Shown here in pieces: positions 37,993 through 47,507 of a stretch of 64,000 bases of DNA. The first letter of the stretch is position 1. Each line of letters starts with the position of its first letter. The stretch spans positions 558,001 to 622,000 of the forward strand of contig NZ_JARBAX010000002.1 in NCBI RefSeq assembly GCF_028807635.1, written 5' to 3'. Below the pieces are notes generated by a model, which ran no database searches, was not told where the DNA came from, and worked only from the letters and a program-made list of their open reading frames with translations. The position numbers were made by a program, and so were the translations under genes. The DNA comes from Streptomyces spiramyceticus (lineage in GTDB: Bacteria; Actinomycetota; Actinomycetes; Streptomycetales; Streptomycetaceae).

Positions 37993-38916
37993 ATGCCCAC
38001 GATTCTCGGCCAGAACCAGTACGGCAAAGCAGAGAACCGCGTCGTCAAGATCACGCGGGACGGCGACACCCACCACATCAAGGACCTGAACGTCTCCGTC
38101 GCCCTCTCCGGCGACATGGACGACGTGCACTACTCCGGCTCCAACGCGAACGTCCTTCCCACGGACACCACCAAGAACACGGTGTACGCGTTCGCCAAGG
38201 AGTACGGCATCGAGTCCGCCGAGCAGTTCGGCATCCACCTCGCCCGTCACTTCGTGACGTCGCAGGAGCCGATCAAGCGCGCCCGGATCCGTATCGAGGA
38301 GTACTCCTGGGAGCGCATCGCGACCTCGGACAACAACTCCAAGTTCATCGGCTCCGACGAGGTGAACCACTCCTTCGTCCGCAAGGGCCAGGAGCTTCGC
38401 ACCACGCAGATCACCTTCGACGGTGAGCAGTGGCAGATCATCTCCGGCCTCAAGGACCTCACGGTCATGAACTCCACCAACTCGGAGTTCTGGGGCTACG
38501 TGAAGGACAAGTACACGACGCTCAAGGAGGCGTACGACCGCATCCTGTGCACCGATGTCTCCGCCGCCTGGCGCTACAACTGGACCAGCGACGCCGACCG
38601 GATGCCCAACTGGGAGAAGTCGTACGCGCAGGCCAAGAAGCACATCCTGCAGGCCTTCGCCGAGACGTACTCCCTCTCGCTGCAGCAGACCCTCTACCAG
38701 ATGGGTTCGCGGGTCATCAACAGCCGGAGCGAGATCGACGAGATCCGCTTCTCGCTGCCGAACAACCACCACTTCCTGGTCGACCTGGAGCCCTTCGGGC
38801 TGAAGAACGACAACGAGGTCTACTTCGCCGCCGACCGCCCGTACGGCCTGATCGAGGCCACCATCCTGCGGGACGGCGTCGAGCCGCAGATCCCGGTCGA
38901 CATGACCAACCTCTGA
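37993..38916 (+). CDS. Uricase (urate oxidase)
   Basis: 307 residues, cofactor-free oxidation of urate to 5-hydroxyisourate with release of H2O2. GQNQYGKAENRVVKITRDGD has the catalytic Lys region, VLPTDTTKNTVYAFAKEYGI the Thr of the Lys/Thr dyad, and FSLPNNHHFLVDLEPF and PYGLIEATILRDG are typical. Starts 7 nt after the hydrolase gene. Last of the core urate trio; the peroxide links it to the co-regulated catalase. Confidence 0.95.
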   Translation: MPTILGQNQYGKAENRVVKITRDGDTHHIKDLNVSVALSGDMDDVHYSGSNANVLPTDTTKNTVYAFAKEYGIESAEQFGIHLARHFVTSQEPIKRARIRIEEYSWERIATSDNNSKFIGSDEVNHSFVRKGQELRTTQITFDGEQWQIISGLKDLTVMNSTNSEFWGYVKDKYTTLKEAYDRILCTDVSAAWRYNWTSDADRMPNWEKSYAQAKKHILQAFAETYSLSLQQTLYQMGSRVINSRSEIDEIRFSLPNNHHFLVDLEPFGLKNDNEVYFAADRPYGLIEATILRDGVEPQIPVDMTNL

Positions 38917-39248
38917 CACGGGCCTGAGCTGCGCCGCCACCGCCCTGACCCGGTGGCGGCGCACCAGACCGGAGGAATTCCCATGGCAGCTCCTGCATGC
39001 CCGCCCCCGGCGGCACGGCGCTCCAGGCCGTCGGCGCCTTCGCGGTACTCGCCGCGCCCGGCCTCTCCATGGATTTCCCGGCCCTGGCACCGACCGAGCC
39101 GGCCCCCGGCATCGGCGCCGACGCCCCGGTCGCGGTCCCGCTCAGCCTTTGCTTCACCCATCTCGGCACCCGGAGCCACGCGGCTGCGGCACTCAAATCC
39201 TCCTAGGGTCCTGCCGTGCCCACACCACCGAGAGAAGTAGGACGCACC
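38917..39248. other. Gap between uricase and the deaminase
   Basis: GGAGGAATT followed by ATG at 38983 resembles a translation start, but neither frame there gives a recognisable protein (one encodes a 69-codon hydrophobic peptide from 38997). It could be a leader or an eroded gene. Nothing else is seen. Confidence 0.35.
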
Positions 39249-40634
39249 ATGGCAGCAACGGCAGCCGCGCGCATCATCATCGAGAACTGTGCCATCGCCA
39301 CCGTCGACGCCAACGACACCGAGTACGCCTCGGGGTACGTCGTGGTCGCCGGAAACCGCATCGAGTCGATCGGCGCGGGCAAGGCCCCGGAGGGCCTGGC
39401 CAACGTCGTACGCCGCATCGACGGCACGGGTCATCTGGTCACGCCCGGCCTGGTCAACACCCACCACCACTTCTACCAGTGGATCACCCGCGGTCTCGCC
39501 ACCGACCACAATCTCTTCAACTGGCTGGTCGCGCTGTACCCGACCTGGGCGCGCATCGACGAGCCCATGGTCACGGCGGCCGCGCAGGGTTCGCTGGCCA
39601 TGATGGCCCGTGGCGGTGTCACCACTGCGATGGACCACCACTACGTCTTCCCGCAGGGCTCGGGCGACCTGTCCAGCGCCATCATCGGCGCCGCCTCGGA
39701 CATGGGCGTACGTTTCACGCTCGCCCGCGGCTCCATGGACCGCAGCGTCAAGGACGGCGGCCTGCCGCCGGACTTCGCCGTCGAGACCCTCGAAGGTGCG
39801 CTCGCCGGCACCGAGGCGACCGTCGACCAGCACCACGACGCGTCGTTCGACGCGATGACGCAGGTCGCGGTCGCGCCCTGCTCGCCCTTCTCCGTCTCCA
39901 CCGAACTGCTCAAGCAGGGCGCCGAGCTGGCCCGCCGCAAGGGCGTACGCCTGCACACGCACGGCAGCGAGACGGTCGAGGAGGAGCAGTTCTGCAAGGA
40001 ACTGTTCGGCATGGGCCCGACCGACTACTTCGAGTCGACCGGCTGGCTCGGCAGCGACGTGTGGATGGCCCACTGCGTCCACATGAACGACTCCGACATC
40101 GCGGCCTTCGCCCGTACGGGCACGGGCGTGGCCCACTGCCCGTCCTCCAACGCCCGCCTCGCCGCAGGCATCGCCCGCGTCCCGGACATGCTCGCCGCCG
40201 GTGTCCCGGTCGGCCTGGGCGTCGACGGTACGGCGTCCAACGAGTCGGGCGAGCTGCACACCGAGCTGCGCAACGCGCTGCTGATCAACCGGCTCGGCGC
40301 CCACCGCGAGGCGGCGCTCAACGCCCGCCAGGCGCTGCGCCTGGGAACGTACGGCGGAGCCCAGGTGCTCGGCCGCGCGGACCAGATCGGCTCGCTGGAG
40401 GCCGGCAAGCTCGCCGACCTGGTGATGTGGAAGATCGACGGACTCGGCCACTCCACCATCGCCGACCCGGTCACCGCGATCGTCTTCGGCGCCGCGGCCC
40501 CGGTCACCCTGTCGCTCGTCAACGGCAAGCCCGTCGTCGAGGACAACCACCTGATCACGGTGGACGAGGACGCCATCGCCCGCAGCGCGCGGGCCGAGGC
40601 GCAGCGGCTCGCGCGGATCGTCGCGCAGGGCTGA
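39249..40634 (+). CDS. 8-Oxoguanine deaminase-type amidohydrolase
   Basis: 461-residue amidohydrolase that deaminates an oxidised or free purine (8-oxoguanine to urate). Metal ligands: NTHHHFYQW, HTHGSETVEEEQF (His), MAHCVHM and VGLGVDGTASNES (Asp). ARIIIENCAIATVDANDTEY opens the protein. ATG 39249 is preferred to a frame start at 39216. Its product urate would feed the uricase next to it. The exact substrate (8-oxoguanine, guanine or cytosine) is from family resemblance. Confidence 0.85.
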   Translation: MAATAAARIIIENCAIATVDANDTEYASGYVVVAGNRIESIGAGKAPEGLANVVRRIDGTGHLVTPGLVNTHHHFYQWITRGLATDHNLFNWLVALYPTWARIDEPMVTAAAQGSLAMMARGGVTTAMDHHYVFPQGSGDLSSAIIGAASDMGVRFTLARGSMDRSVKDGGLPPDFAVETLEGALAGTEATVDQHHDASFDAMTQVAVAPCSPFSVSTELLKQGAELARRKGVRLHTHGSETVEEEQFCKELFGMGPTDYFESTGWLGSDVWMAHCVHMNDSDIAAFARTGTGVAHCPSSNARLAAGIARVPDMLAAGVPVGLGVDGTASNESGELHTELRNALLINRLGAHREAALNARQALRLGTYGGAQVLGRADQIGSLEAGKLADLVMWKIDGLGHSTIADPVTAIVFGAAAPVTLSLVNGKPVVEDNHLITVDEDAIARSARAEAQRLARIVAQG

Positions 40635-40924
40635 TGTCCCCCGAAGAGTCCGGCTGAGGGGGACGGCCCTCAGCCGGCGGCCGTGAACCCGAGCGGGGTC
40701 CACGGCAGCTGTGCCCGGGAGCGCGCGCCCCAAGTGCCCGCGCTCCCGGGGACGGTGATCACCCCCCGGTCACCGTCCCTCGGCCCGCCAATTGGTACGT
40801 CTGTTGGTACGCGCCGCACCCCCCACGCGTCACGTATGTCTGCACCACCTGCTCCACGCACCACTCCGCACCACCTCCATGACACCCACGTCCCCAAGGC
40901 GTGTAACCGACCGGAGGAACCGCT

Positions 40925-42367
40925 GTGGCCGCCAAGCCCAGGTTTCGCAAAGATGCAGCCGCCGAATCCGCCCCCCGGACCGATGACCGGACCGATCCCC
41001 ATCCGGTCGACGAGAAACTCCCGCCCGGCAAGATGTTCACCAGCGGCCTCCAGCATGTGGCCGCGATGTACGCGGGCGTGGTGGCCCCGCCCATGATCGT
41101 GGGGCCCGCCGTGGGCCTGGACGTCAAGGAAACCGCCTTCCTCATGGGGGCCAGTCTCTTCACCGCCGGCATCGCCACCCTCCTCCAGACCCTCGGGTTC
41201 TGGAAGATCGGTGCCAAGCTCCCCTTCGTCAACGGCGTCTCGTTCGCCGGAGTGACCCCGATGATCGCCATCGGCAAGGGCGAGGGCGACAACGCGATAC
41301 CGATCATCTTCGGAGCGATCATCGTCGCCGGCGTGCTCGGCTTCATCGCAGCCCCGTACTTCGGCAAACTCGTCCGCTTCTTCCCGCCCGTCGTCACCGG
41401 CACCGTCATCACCCTGATCGGTGTCTCCCTGCTGCCCGTCGCCTTCAACTGGTCCCAGGGCGGCAATCCCCAGGCCGACGACTACGGCTCGATGACCAAC
41501 ATCGGCATGGCCGCCCTGACCTTGGTGATCGTCCTGGTCCTGCGCAAGCTGCTGCGCGGCTTCCTCCAGCAGATCGCGATCCTCCTCGGTCTTGTGGCGG
41601 GCACACTCATCGCCATCCCGGTGGGCATCACCAACTTCGACGCCATCAAGAACGCCGACCTGGTGGGCTTCCCGACGCCGTTCCACTTCGGCGCCCCGCA
41701 GTTCGAGATCGCCGCGATCATCTCCATGTGCATCGTGATGCTGGTGTGCATGACGGAGTCGACCGCCGACATGCTGGCCCTCGGCAAGATCGTCGGCCGC
41801 CCGGCGGACGAGAAGACCATTGAGGGCGGACTGCGCGCCGACACCCTCGGCAGCGCGATCAGCCCGCTCTTCAACGGCTTCATGTGCAGCGCCTTCGCGC
41901 AGAACATCGGCCTGGTCGCCATGACGAAGGTCCGCAGCCGATTCGTCGTCGCCGCAGGTGGCGGCATCCTGATCCTGCTGGGCCTGTGCCCGGTCCTGGC
42001 CTCCGTGATCGCGCTCGTACCGCTGCCGGTACTCGGCGGCGCGGGCATCGTCCTCTTCGGTACGGTCGCGGCCAGCGGCATCCAGACGCTGGCCACGGCC
42101 GCACTGGAGAAGGGTGAGAACACGCTGATCGTGGCGGCCTCATTGGGCATCGGACTCATCCCGATCGCGGCGCCGACCTTCTACCACGCGTTCCCCGAGG
42201 ACCTGCTCGTGGTCCTCGACTCGGGCATCAGCACCGGGTGCGTGGTGGCCATCATCCTCAACCTGGCCTTCAACCACCTGGGCAAGAAGGGCAGTCGAGA
42301 CGATGACGCGGCCGCGGACGCGGACCGTCCCGGGATCCCGGACCAGGTCCCGGCGAGCGCTCACTGA
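40925..42367 (+). CDS. NCS2 purine permease (urate/xanthine)
   Basis: 480 residues from GTG 40925 (ribosome site GGAGG). About 12-14 membrane spans of the nucleobase:cation symporter-2 fold. ASLFTAGIATLLQTLGFWKI with Q and NGVSFAGVTPMIAIG are NCS2 motifs, and MTESTADMLALGKIVGR (family signature with Glu) and QNIGLVAMTKV (the NCS2 NxG motif) mark the urate/xanthine branch. Imports substrate for the enzymes upstream. Terminated by a perfect hairpin. Confidence 0.92.
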   Translation: MAAKPRFRKDAAAESAPRTDDRTDPHPVDEKLPPGKMFTSGLQHVAAMYAGVVAPPMIVGPAVGLDVKETAFLMGASLFTAGIATLLQTLGFWKIGAKLPFVNGVSFAGVTPMIAIGKGEGDNAIPIIFGAIIVAGVLGFIAAPYFGKLVRFFPPVVTGTVITLIGVSLLPVAFNWSQGGNPQADDYGSMTNIGMAALTLVIVLVLRKLLRGFLQQIAILLGLVAGTLIAIPVGITNFDAIKNADLVGFPTPFHFGAPQFEIAAIISMCIVMLVCMTESTADMLALGKIVGRPADEKTIEGGLRADTLGSAISPLFNGFMCSAFAQNIGLVAMTKVRSRFVVAAGGGILILLGLCPVLASVIALVPLPVLGGAGIVLFGTVAASGIQTLATAALEKGENTLIVAASLGIGLIPIAAPTFYHAFPEDLLVVLDSGISTGCVVAIILNLAFNHLGKKGSRDDDAAADADRPGIPDQVPASAH

Positions 42368-42378
42368 TACGACGACAT

Positions 42379-42416
42379 GTGGCGCGTACGGCACTGAAAG
42401 GTGCCGTACGCGCCAC
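42379..42416. terminator. Bidirectional terminator between permease and chitosanase
   Basis: Perfect 16-bp stem, arms 42379-42394 and 42401-42416, 6-nt loop TGAAAG, 12 nt after the permease stop and 45 nt beyond the stop of the converging chitosanase gene. Confidence 0.85.
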
Positions 42417-42460
42417 AGTTCGTTTCAGCCGAGCAGCTCCGCGCTGCCCGCCGGCCCGGC

Positions 42461-43270
42461 TCAGCCGATGCGGTACTCGTCGCCGTACACCTTCCAGCGC
42501 AGCGGCGTCCGGAGGTCGAGCCTGCCCTCGCGGAGGAAGACCCGCTGGGCCGTTTCGATGCGGCTGGTGTCCGAGTGGGACGGCTCCCAGCGGATGGCCG
42601 CCACCCGCGCATCCAGGAACGCACCCAGGTACGCCTTCTCGTCGCCGCCGCGAGACGGCGGCTCGGCCTTCTCCATCGCCTTGCGGCGCATCGTACGGAA
42701 GCCGACGGTTCCCTCGGCGTCGCCGAGGCCGTGCATCACATAGGCGTCGAAGTAGATGAACTGACCCAGCGCGCCCAGCCCGTCCCGCTTGGCCTGGGCG
42801 ACCGCCGGATCGAAGTAGACCCGGTCCCGCTCCGCGTCCTGCGCCGCGCGGAATGCCGGATCCCCGGCGGCCCGCGCCCACGCCTTCGTGAACGGCCGCC
42901 CGAGCCCCTCGTGCGAATCGCTGCCCTTCACCGCGCGCAGGGCCGGAATGAACGCCGCGAGCGGATTGCCGGGCTCGGCGTCCGCATAGCGCTCGACGAC
43001 CTTCAGCATGTCGCCGCAGCCCGAGCAGAAGCCCATGATTCCGCCCGTGTAGCCACGGCCGTCGCCGATGTCCTCGATGTACTTGTACTGCGCCTTCCAG
43101 TCCAGCGAGGAGTTCTCGGCGCTGGAGACCAGCTGCATGGCGATGTCCTTCTTCGCCGGATCGTCCAGCCCGCCGGCCGTGCCCCCCGGCTTTCCGTCGA
43201 CGGAGGGGACCGTACAGGCGCAGAGGAGGAGGGCGAGCAGTACGAGCAGGAGGCGGGCGGTCGGCTTCAC
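42461..43270 (-). CDS. Chitosanase, GH46, probably a lipoprotein
   Basis: 269 residues from GTG 43270. Signal RLLLVLLALLLCACTVPS suggests a lipobox (LCAC), so the enzyme is probably anchored, unlike fully secreted GH46 enzymes. SSAENSSLDWKAQYKYIEDI holds the catalytic Glu (about 52) and DGRGYTGGIMGFCSG the catalytic Asp (about 70). Hydrolyses beta-1,4-glucosamine. The adjacent alpha/beta hydrolase gene is divergent with 71 nt between. Confidence 0.93.
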   Translation of the reverse strand: MKPTARLLLVLLALLLCACTVPSVDGKPGGTAGGLDDPAKKDIAMQLVSSAENSSLDWKAQYKYIEDIGDGRGYTGGIMGFCSGCGDMLKVVERYADAEPGNPLAAFIPALRAVKGSDSHEGLGRPFTKAWARAAGDPAFRAAQDAERDRVYFDPAVAQAKRDGLGALGQFIYFDAYVMHGLGDAEGTVGFRTMRRKAMEKAEPPSRGGDEKAYLGAFLDARVAAIRWEPSHSDTSRIETAQRVFLREGRLDLRTPLRWKVYGDEYRIG

Positions 43271-43341
43271 ACCGTGACCCTTTCACTGACCTGGACCCCG
43301 TGAGGTAGGGGCGCCCCGGTCAGGGCTGTAGCGTCAGGGGC

Positions 43342-44031
43342 ATGAGTGATCACTCCGTAGTGGATGTCGGCGACGTACGGCTGGCCTATCGGGCCTGGGG
43401 CGATTCGTACGGAGCGCCGGTCGTGCTCCTGCACGGGCTCGGCTCGTCGGCGGCGAGCTGGGAGGAGGCCGGGCAGGCGCTCGGCGAGGAATGGCGGGTC
43501 TATGCGATCGACCTGCGCGGGCACGGCGAGAGCGACTGGCCCGACGAGTACTCCGTCGAGCTCATGCGGGACGACGTCCTCGGTTTCCTCGACGAGCTGG
43601 AGCTCGACCGGGTCGGCCTCGTCGGCCATGGCATCGGCGGTGTCGTCGCCCGGCTGCTGGCGCAGGAGCACGCGGACCGCGTGGAGCGGCTCGTGCTGGA
43701 GGAGACCCCGCCGCCGTTCCCCGGCGACACGGAGCCGCCCCCGGTGGTGCGCCCCGAGGAACCGCTGGACTACGACTGGCCCGTCGTACCGGCCATCACC
43801 GGCGAGATCTCCGACCCCGACCCGGAGTGGCGCGACGGCCTCGGCGAGATCGTCGCACCGACCTTGATCATCACGGGCGGCCCCGACAGTTCGATGCCGC
43901 AGGACCGGATGCAGGACATGGCTGCGCTGATCCCGGACTGCCGCCTGATCACTATTCCGGCCGGCCATTTTGTACATGAGGAGCGCCCCCGCCCGTTCGC
44001 CCAAGAGGTCAGTGAATTCTTCAGCAGCTGA
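43342..44031 (+). CDS. Alpha/beta hydrolase with the nucleophile Ser replaced by Gly
   Basis: 229 residues. VVLLHGLGSSAASW (oxyanion HG), AIDLRGHGESD, LIITGGPDSSM (acid) and PAGHFVHEERP (catalytic His) are in place, but the nucleophile elbow reads VGHGIGG instead of GHSxG, so Gly 97 stands where Ser is expected (GGC for AGC, one base). It probably cannot act as a normal serine hydrolase; lyase or binding roles, or a recent mutation, are possible. The cap region is short. Confidence 0.8.
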   Translation: MSDHSVVDVGDVRLAYRAWGDSYGAPVVLLHGLGSSAASWEEAGQALGEEWRVYAIDLRGHGESDWPDEYSVELMRDDVLGFLDELELDRVGLVGHGIGGVVARLLAQEHADRVERLVLEETPPPFPGDTEPPPVVRPEEPLDYDWPVVPAITGEISDPDPEWRDGLGEIVAPTLIITGGPDSSMPQDRMQDMAALIPDCRLITIPAGHFVHEERPRPFAQEVSEFFSS

Positions 44032-44161
44032 TCGTCGGCTGATCTCCAGCGGATCTCCAGCTGAACTCTCAGACGATCTCCGGGGCCGTTCGGTTCATAT
44101 CGCGGTAGTTCTTGCCGGGCGCGGCCATGCGTGGCATACAGGTCTGGACCAATATCTCCGG

Positions 44162-45172
44162 ATGAAGGGTCCAACCGTGCAACGCCCCACCGTGTGCGCC
44201 GCGTTGACCTGCTCTGTCTCCCTGCTGCTGCTGCTTCTTCTGCTGACGACGACCGCCTGCTCGAACGAACCCGACCGGGACAGCGAGCGCCCCTCCACGC
44301 CGGGCGGGCTGACGGCGCAGGCGGGCAGCGCCACCTCCGTGCACGTCATGTGGGACCGGGCCTCCGACAACAAGGCGGTCACCGGGTACGAGGTCTACCA
44401 GAAGGGCGCCAAGGTGAAGGCCGTGCCGGGCGCACGGCACATGGTCGACATCGACAGCCTGACCCCGTCGACCGCCTACATGTTCACCGTCCGCGCCCGG
44501 GACGCCGCGGGCAATCTCTCCGCTCCCAGCAGCCCTGTCCCCGTCACCACACCCGCTCCTACGCCGGACGACCGGAAGGCGCCCTCCGTGCCGGTGAAGC
44601 TGCGGGGGCGGGCCGACGGGGGACGCGCGGTGAGCCTGACCTGGGGGCGGGCCGCGGACGACGTCGGCGTGACGTCGTACGACATCTACCAGGAGGACTC
44701 CCGGATCCACACCGTGCCCGGCACCGCCACGACGGCGCGGGTCACCGGGTTGCGGCCCGGGACCGTCTACACCTTTACGGTACGGGCGCGGGACGCGGCC
44801 GAGAATTCCTCGAAGGACAGCAACGCCCTTGACCTGACGACGGCTTCGGCCCCCGGGCACGGGCCGTCCACCGCCCCCACGGCTCTGAAGGCGACGCCCC
44901 GCACGGAGGGCGGCGTACGCGGCATCGACCTTGCGTGGACGCCGCCGCGTACGGGTGGGGAGGAGGCGGTGCGTGAGCACCAGCTGTTCCTCAACGGGAA
45001 ACTGGCCACGACCATCGTGTGGGGCGCAGCTCCGCCGAAGGGCACGGCGACGTACCGCTTCACCGTGAGCGAGCCTGCCGGGACCCGCTTCAGCATCAAG
45101 CTCCGCGCGAGGCTGCCGGACGGGAAGTGGGGGGACTTTTCGGCGCAGCGGACGGTGGTGGTGGGCGGCTAG
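44162..45172 (+). CDS. Fibronectin type III lipoprotein
   Basis: 336 residues. Signal with lipobox (LLLLLLLLTTTACSNEP), then two clear FN3 domains (about residues 47-135 and 145-230: ASDNKAVTGYEVYQKGAKVK and ADDVGVTSYDIYQEDSRIHT, each followed by TFTVRARDAA) and a third, diverged repeat to the end. Such modules in Streptomyces often accompany polysaccharide-degrading enzymes, and a chitosanase lies 0.9 kb away. The 3' end overlaps the converging phosphatase gene by 4 nt. Confidence 0.88.
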   Translation: MKGPTVQRPTVCAALTCSVSLLLLLLLLTTTACSNEPDRDSERPSTPGGLTAQAGSATSVHVMWDRASDNKAVTGYEVYQKGAKVKAVPGARHMVDIDSLTPSTAYMFTVRARDAAGNLSAPSSPVPVTTPAPTPDDRKAPSVPVKLRGRADGGRAVSLTWGRAADDVGVTSYDIYQEDSRIHTVPGTATTARVTGLRPGTVYTFTVRARDAAENSSKDSNALDLTTASAPGHGPSTAPTALKATPRTEGGVRGIDLAWTPPRTGGEEAVREHQLFLNGKLATTIVWGAAPPKGTATYRFTVSEPAGTRFSIKLRARLPDGKWGDFSAQRTVVVGG

Positions 45173-45972
45173 CGTTGCATCAGGATCGCGTGCACTGTGC
45201 GCCAGCTGTGCGCGTCCGCGGCGGCCAGGAGTCCGCGCTCGGCGTCGGTCGGACGGTAGGCGGTTCCGTCGGGGCGATGCGCGACGCCGCCCGCCTCGGT
45301 GAGGAGCAGCGCGCCCGGCACGTGGTCCCAAGGGAGTGTCCGCTGGTACAGGAGGAAGTCCTGTACGCCGTCCGCCAGCCGCGGATAATCCACGCCGGCG
45401 CACTTGGTGCCCGGACCGAGGGTCGCGAACCGGGAAGTCGCGGCCTGGACACGGGCTTTCGCCGCCGGGTCGAGGAATCTGGTCAGCGCCGCGCCGCGCA
45501 AGTCGGCGGGGTCGACGGGTGCCGACGGCCGGTGGATCCGTATGCCGTCCCGCCACGCCCCTGAGCCCTTCTCCGCTACGTACGTGCGCCCCTCGGCGGG
45601 CTGCACGATCCACGAAGCGACGGCTTGTCCGTTTCGTATCAGCGCAGCCATCACGGCGTATTCGGGCCGGCCGGCGATGAAATTCGCCGTGCCGTCCAGA
45701 GGGTCGACCAGCCAGGCCGCCGGGGCGTCACGAAGTGCCGTGATCAGGCCGGGGTTTGCTGCGGTCGCCTCCTCGCCGACGACCGGGGCGTCGAGCACGG
45801 AGCGCAGGCGGCGGGTGATCAGTTCCTCGGCCTCGCGGTCGGCCACGGTGACCACCTCGCCGGGGGTCTTCTCCGTAACCTCACCGTCCGCCAGTGAGCG
45901 GTAGCGGGGGAGGATGGCCGTGGCCGCCGCTTCGTGCAGGATGTCGCTCACCGTGTCGATCCACATGATCAA
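45169..45972 (-). CDS. Inositol-monophosphatase-family phosphatase
   Basis: 267 residues. VVTVADREAEELI, VGEEA (Glu), WLVDPLDGTANFIAGRPEYA (motif DPxDGT) and LPWDHVPGALLLTEAGG (WDHxPG) form the Mg2+ site. Substrate may be inositol phosphate, histidinol phosphate or a sugar phosphate. Starts at ATG 45972 or 45966. Converges on the FN3 lipoprotein. Confidence 0.9.
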   Translation of the reverse strand: MIMWIDTVSDILHEAAATAILPRYRSLADGEVTEKTPGEVVTVADREAEELITRRLRSVLDAPVVGEEATAANPGLITALRDAPAAWLVDPLDGTANFIAGRPEYAVMAALIRNGQAVASWIVQPAEGRTYVAEKGSGAWRDGIRIHRPSAPVDPADLRGAALTRFLDPAAKARVQAATSRFATLGPGTKCAGVDYPRLADGVQDFLLYQRTLPWDHVPGALLLTEAGGVAHRPDGTAYRPTDAERGLLAAADAHSWRTVHAILMQR

Positions 45973-46349
45973 CAGGCTAGCCCGGGCAGCGGGCGAGGCG
46001 GGGCTGGAAGAGCAGCTGGCTCTGGGAGGGCTGTTTCCTTGAGAGCGGCATCGCCGGTGCCGCCGCCCTCGCCTGGACCCGGCAGCCGCGCGCGGGGGTC
46101 GGCCTGCTGCCGGTGCCCCTGTGGAACGTTGCGCTGACCGCGGTGGAGGCCGCCACCCTGCACCGGCTGTTCGCGGGGCGTCGTCCTGGGCATCGGCCGC
46201 CGTCCGCGGACCGATCAGCTATCAGGCCGCGATCTCGGTTCTGTTCGAGTGGTGCGGTGGAGACGTCGGCCGCCTCGGGAATGCGGCCGACGCCAGTTTC
46301 CGCCCGTGCCGACTGCCTGGTCAGGTTCGGGCAGAAGCTTTGGGGTTTG
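45973..46349. other. Gap with an unassigned remnant
   Basis: From about 46022 a plus frame reads ESGIAGAAALAWTRQPRAGV then NVALTAVEAATLHRLFAGRR, a hydrophobic coding-like piece without a start that loses sense near 46200. I cannot name its family. The rest shows no gene. Confidence 0.35.
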
Positions 46350-47507
46350 TCATGCGGAGCGTCCGTGTGGGTCGCTCGGCCAGGCGGTGTCGGTGAGCTT
46401 GCCGAGGAAGTCCGCAGCGGCGTTGGTGTCATGGCCCAGGATGATGCTGTGGTGCGGGAGTTCGGCGAGTAGGCCACTGACGCGGGTGCGGTCTTCAGCA
46501 CGGCCGCCGCCGTCGACTCGGGCGAGGCGGAAGATGTCGGGGTAGCGGTCTTCGGTCGCGCCGCTCATGAAGTCCTCTTCCGCCAGTGCGCGTTCCTCGT
46601 CGGCCAGGGCTGGGAGTGCGACGGGGAACATGCTGGGGAACAGCAGCATCGCGGCCCGGCCACGGGTGGCCAGGTCAAGGCCGAACCAGGCGCTGAACTG
46701 ATCGGGGAAGATCTGGGCCTTCAGTTCCTTACCGCTGGGCGACCACAGAGGCGTCCGACTGCCGTCCACAAGGGCCTCGGTGACCCGCTGGTCCTGGGTC
46801 GGGTGCAGCTTTTCCCCAGCATTCATCCGGTGGCGTACGACGTCGTACAAGCCGAGCGCGTCGAGGAGTCCCAGGCCCAGCGCTGCGGCCGAGGGCCATG
46901 GAAGGACCTGGACTCCTCCGGTGTTGTCGGGGCGGACGAAAATGCGGTCGTTGGCCAGCAATTCCCAGCCTTTGCGCTTGGCGAGGAGGAGCGCCGTGGT
47001 GGTCTTCCCCGAGCCCTTGGAGCCGAAGGTGAGCACCGCTCGGCCGTCGCGGACGACGGCCGAGGCATGCAGCAGCGTCCAGCCGGAGCGCAGTAGTACC
47101 CCTCGGACGGCTTCGCGAGCCAGCCGGGCGGTGGCCACGGCCACGGCCTCGGCGTCGCATCCGGTGATGGTCAGGCGTTCGCTGTCCGGCTCGGAGAGGT
47201 AGGCAAGATTCTCTCCGGGCGAGACGGCGCGAATCGAACCGGCGTCGTCCTTGGCCAGCAGGGTTGCCGATTTCGCGTAGACGGTCTCCTCGTGCGGGTC
47301 AGCGGCCAGCTTCGTGGCCATGTGGGCGTACCGGTCGGGGTCCACTTCGGCGCTGACGATCGGGCCGGTGCAGATGCTCTCCGGCGTGACTGAGGTGGCG
47401 TTCCACCAGTCGCCGAAGTAGCGGGCGGCCCAGTCGGTGACGATGTCTGTCGTGCTGATGACGGTCACCGTCGCGTCTGCGGCGCTGATGCGGGTTGCGG
47501 TGGTCAT
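46350..47507 (-). CDS. HPr-kinase-like P-loop protein
   Basis: 385 residues. LLHASAVVRDGRAVLTFGSK GSGKTTTALLL (Walker A at about 162-170, with the HAS motif before it as in HprK) and WELLANDRIFVRP (Walker B-like) place it in the HPr-kinase/phosphorylase-like group of protein and peptide kinases, which includes the lasso-peptide tail kinases. The N-terminal 130 residues are not recognised. Start ATG 47507 overlaps, by 4 nt, the ancestral stop of the dehydrogenase-like gene upstream. Last gene of a six-gene operon. Substrate unknown; the operon's own small peptide is a candidate. Confidence 0.75.
   Translation of the reverse strand: MTTATRISAADATVTVISTTDIVTDWAARYFGDWWNATSVTPESICTGPIVSAEVDPDRYAHMATKLAADPHEETVYAKSATLLAKDDAGSIRAVSPGENLAYLSEPDSERLTITGCDAEAVAVATARLAREAVRGVLLRSGWTLLHASAVVRDGRAVLTFGSKGSGKTTTALLLAKRKGWELLANDRIFVRPDNTGGVQVLPWPSAAALGLGLLDALGLYDVVRHRMNAGEKLHPTQDQRVTEALVDGSRTPLWSPSGKELKAQIFPDQFSAWFGLDLATRGRAAMLLFPSMFPVALPALADEERALAEEDFMSGATEDRYPDIFRLARVDGGGRAEDRTRVSGLLAELPHHSIILGHDTNAAADFLGKLTDTAWPSDPHGRSA

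Noticed and set aside
38983..39206. Possible small gene after uricase with GGAGGAATT before an ATG
   Set aside because: Neither frame gives a protein with family or codon pattern of neighbours; kept only as a note in the intergenic entry.
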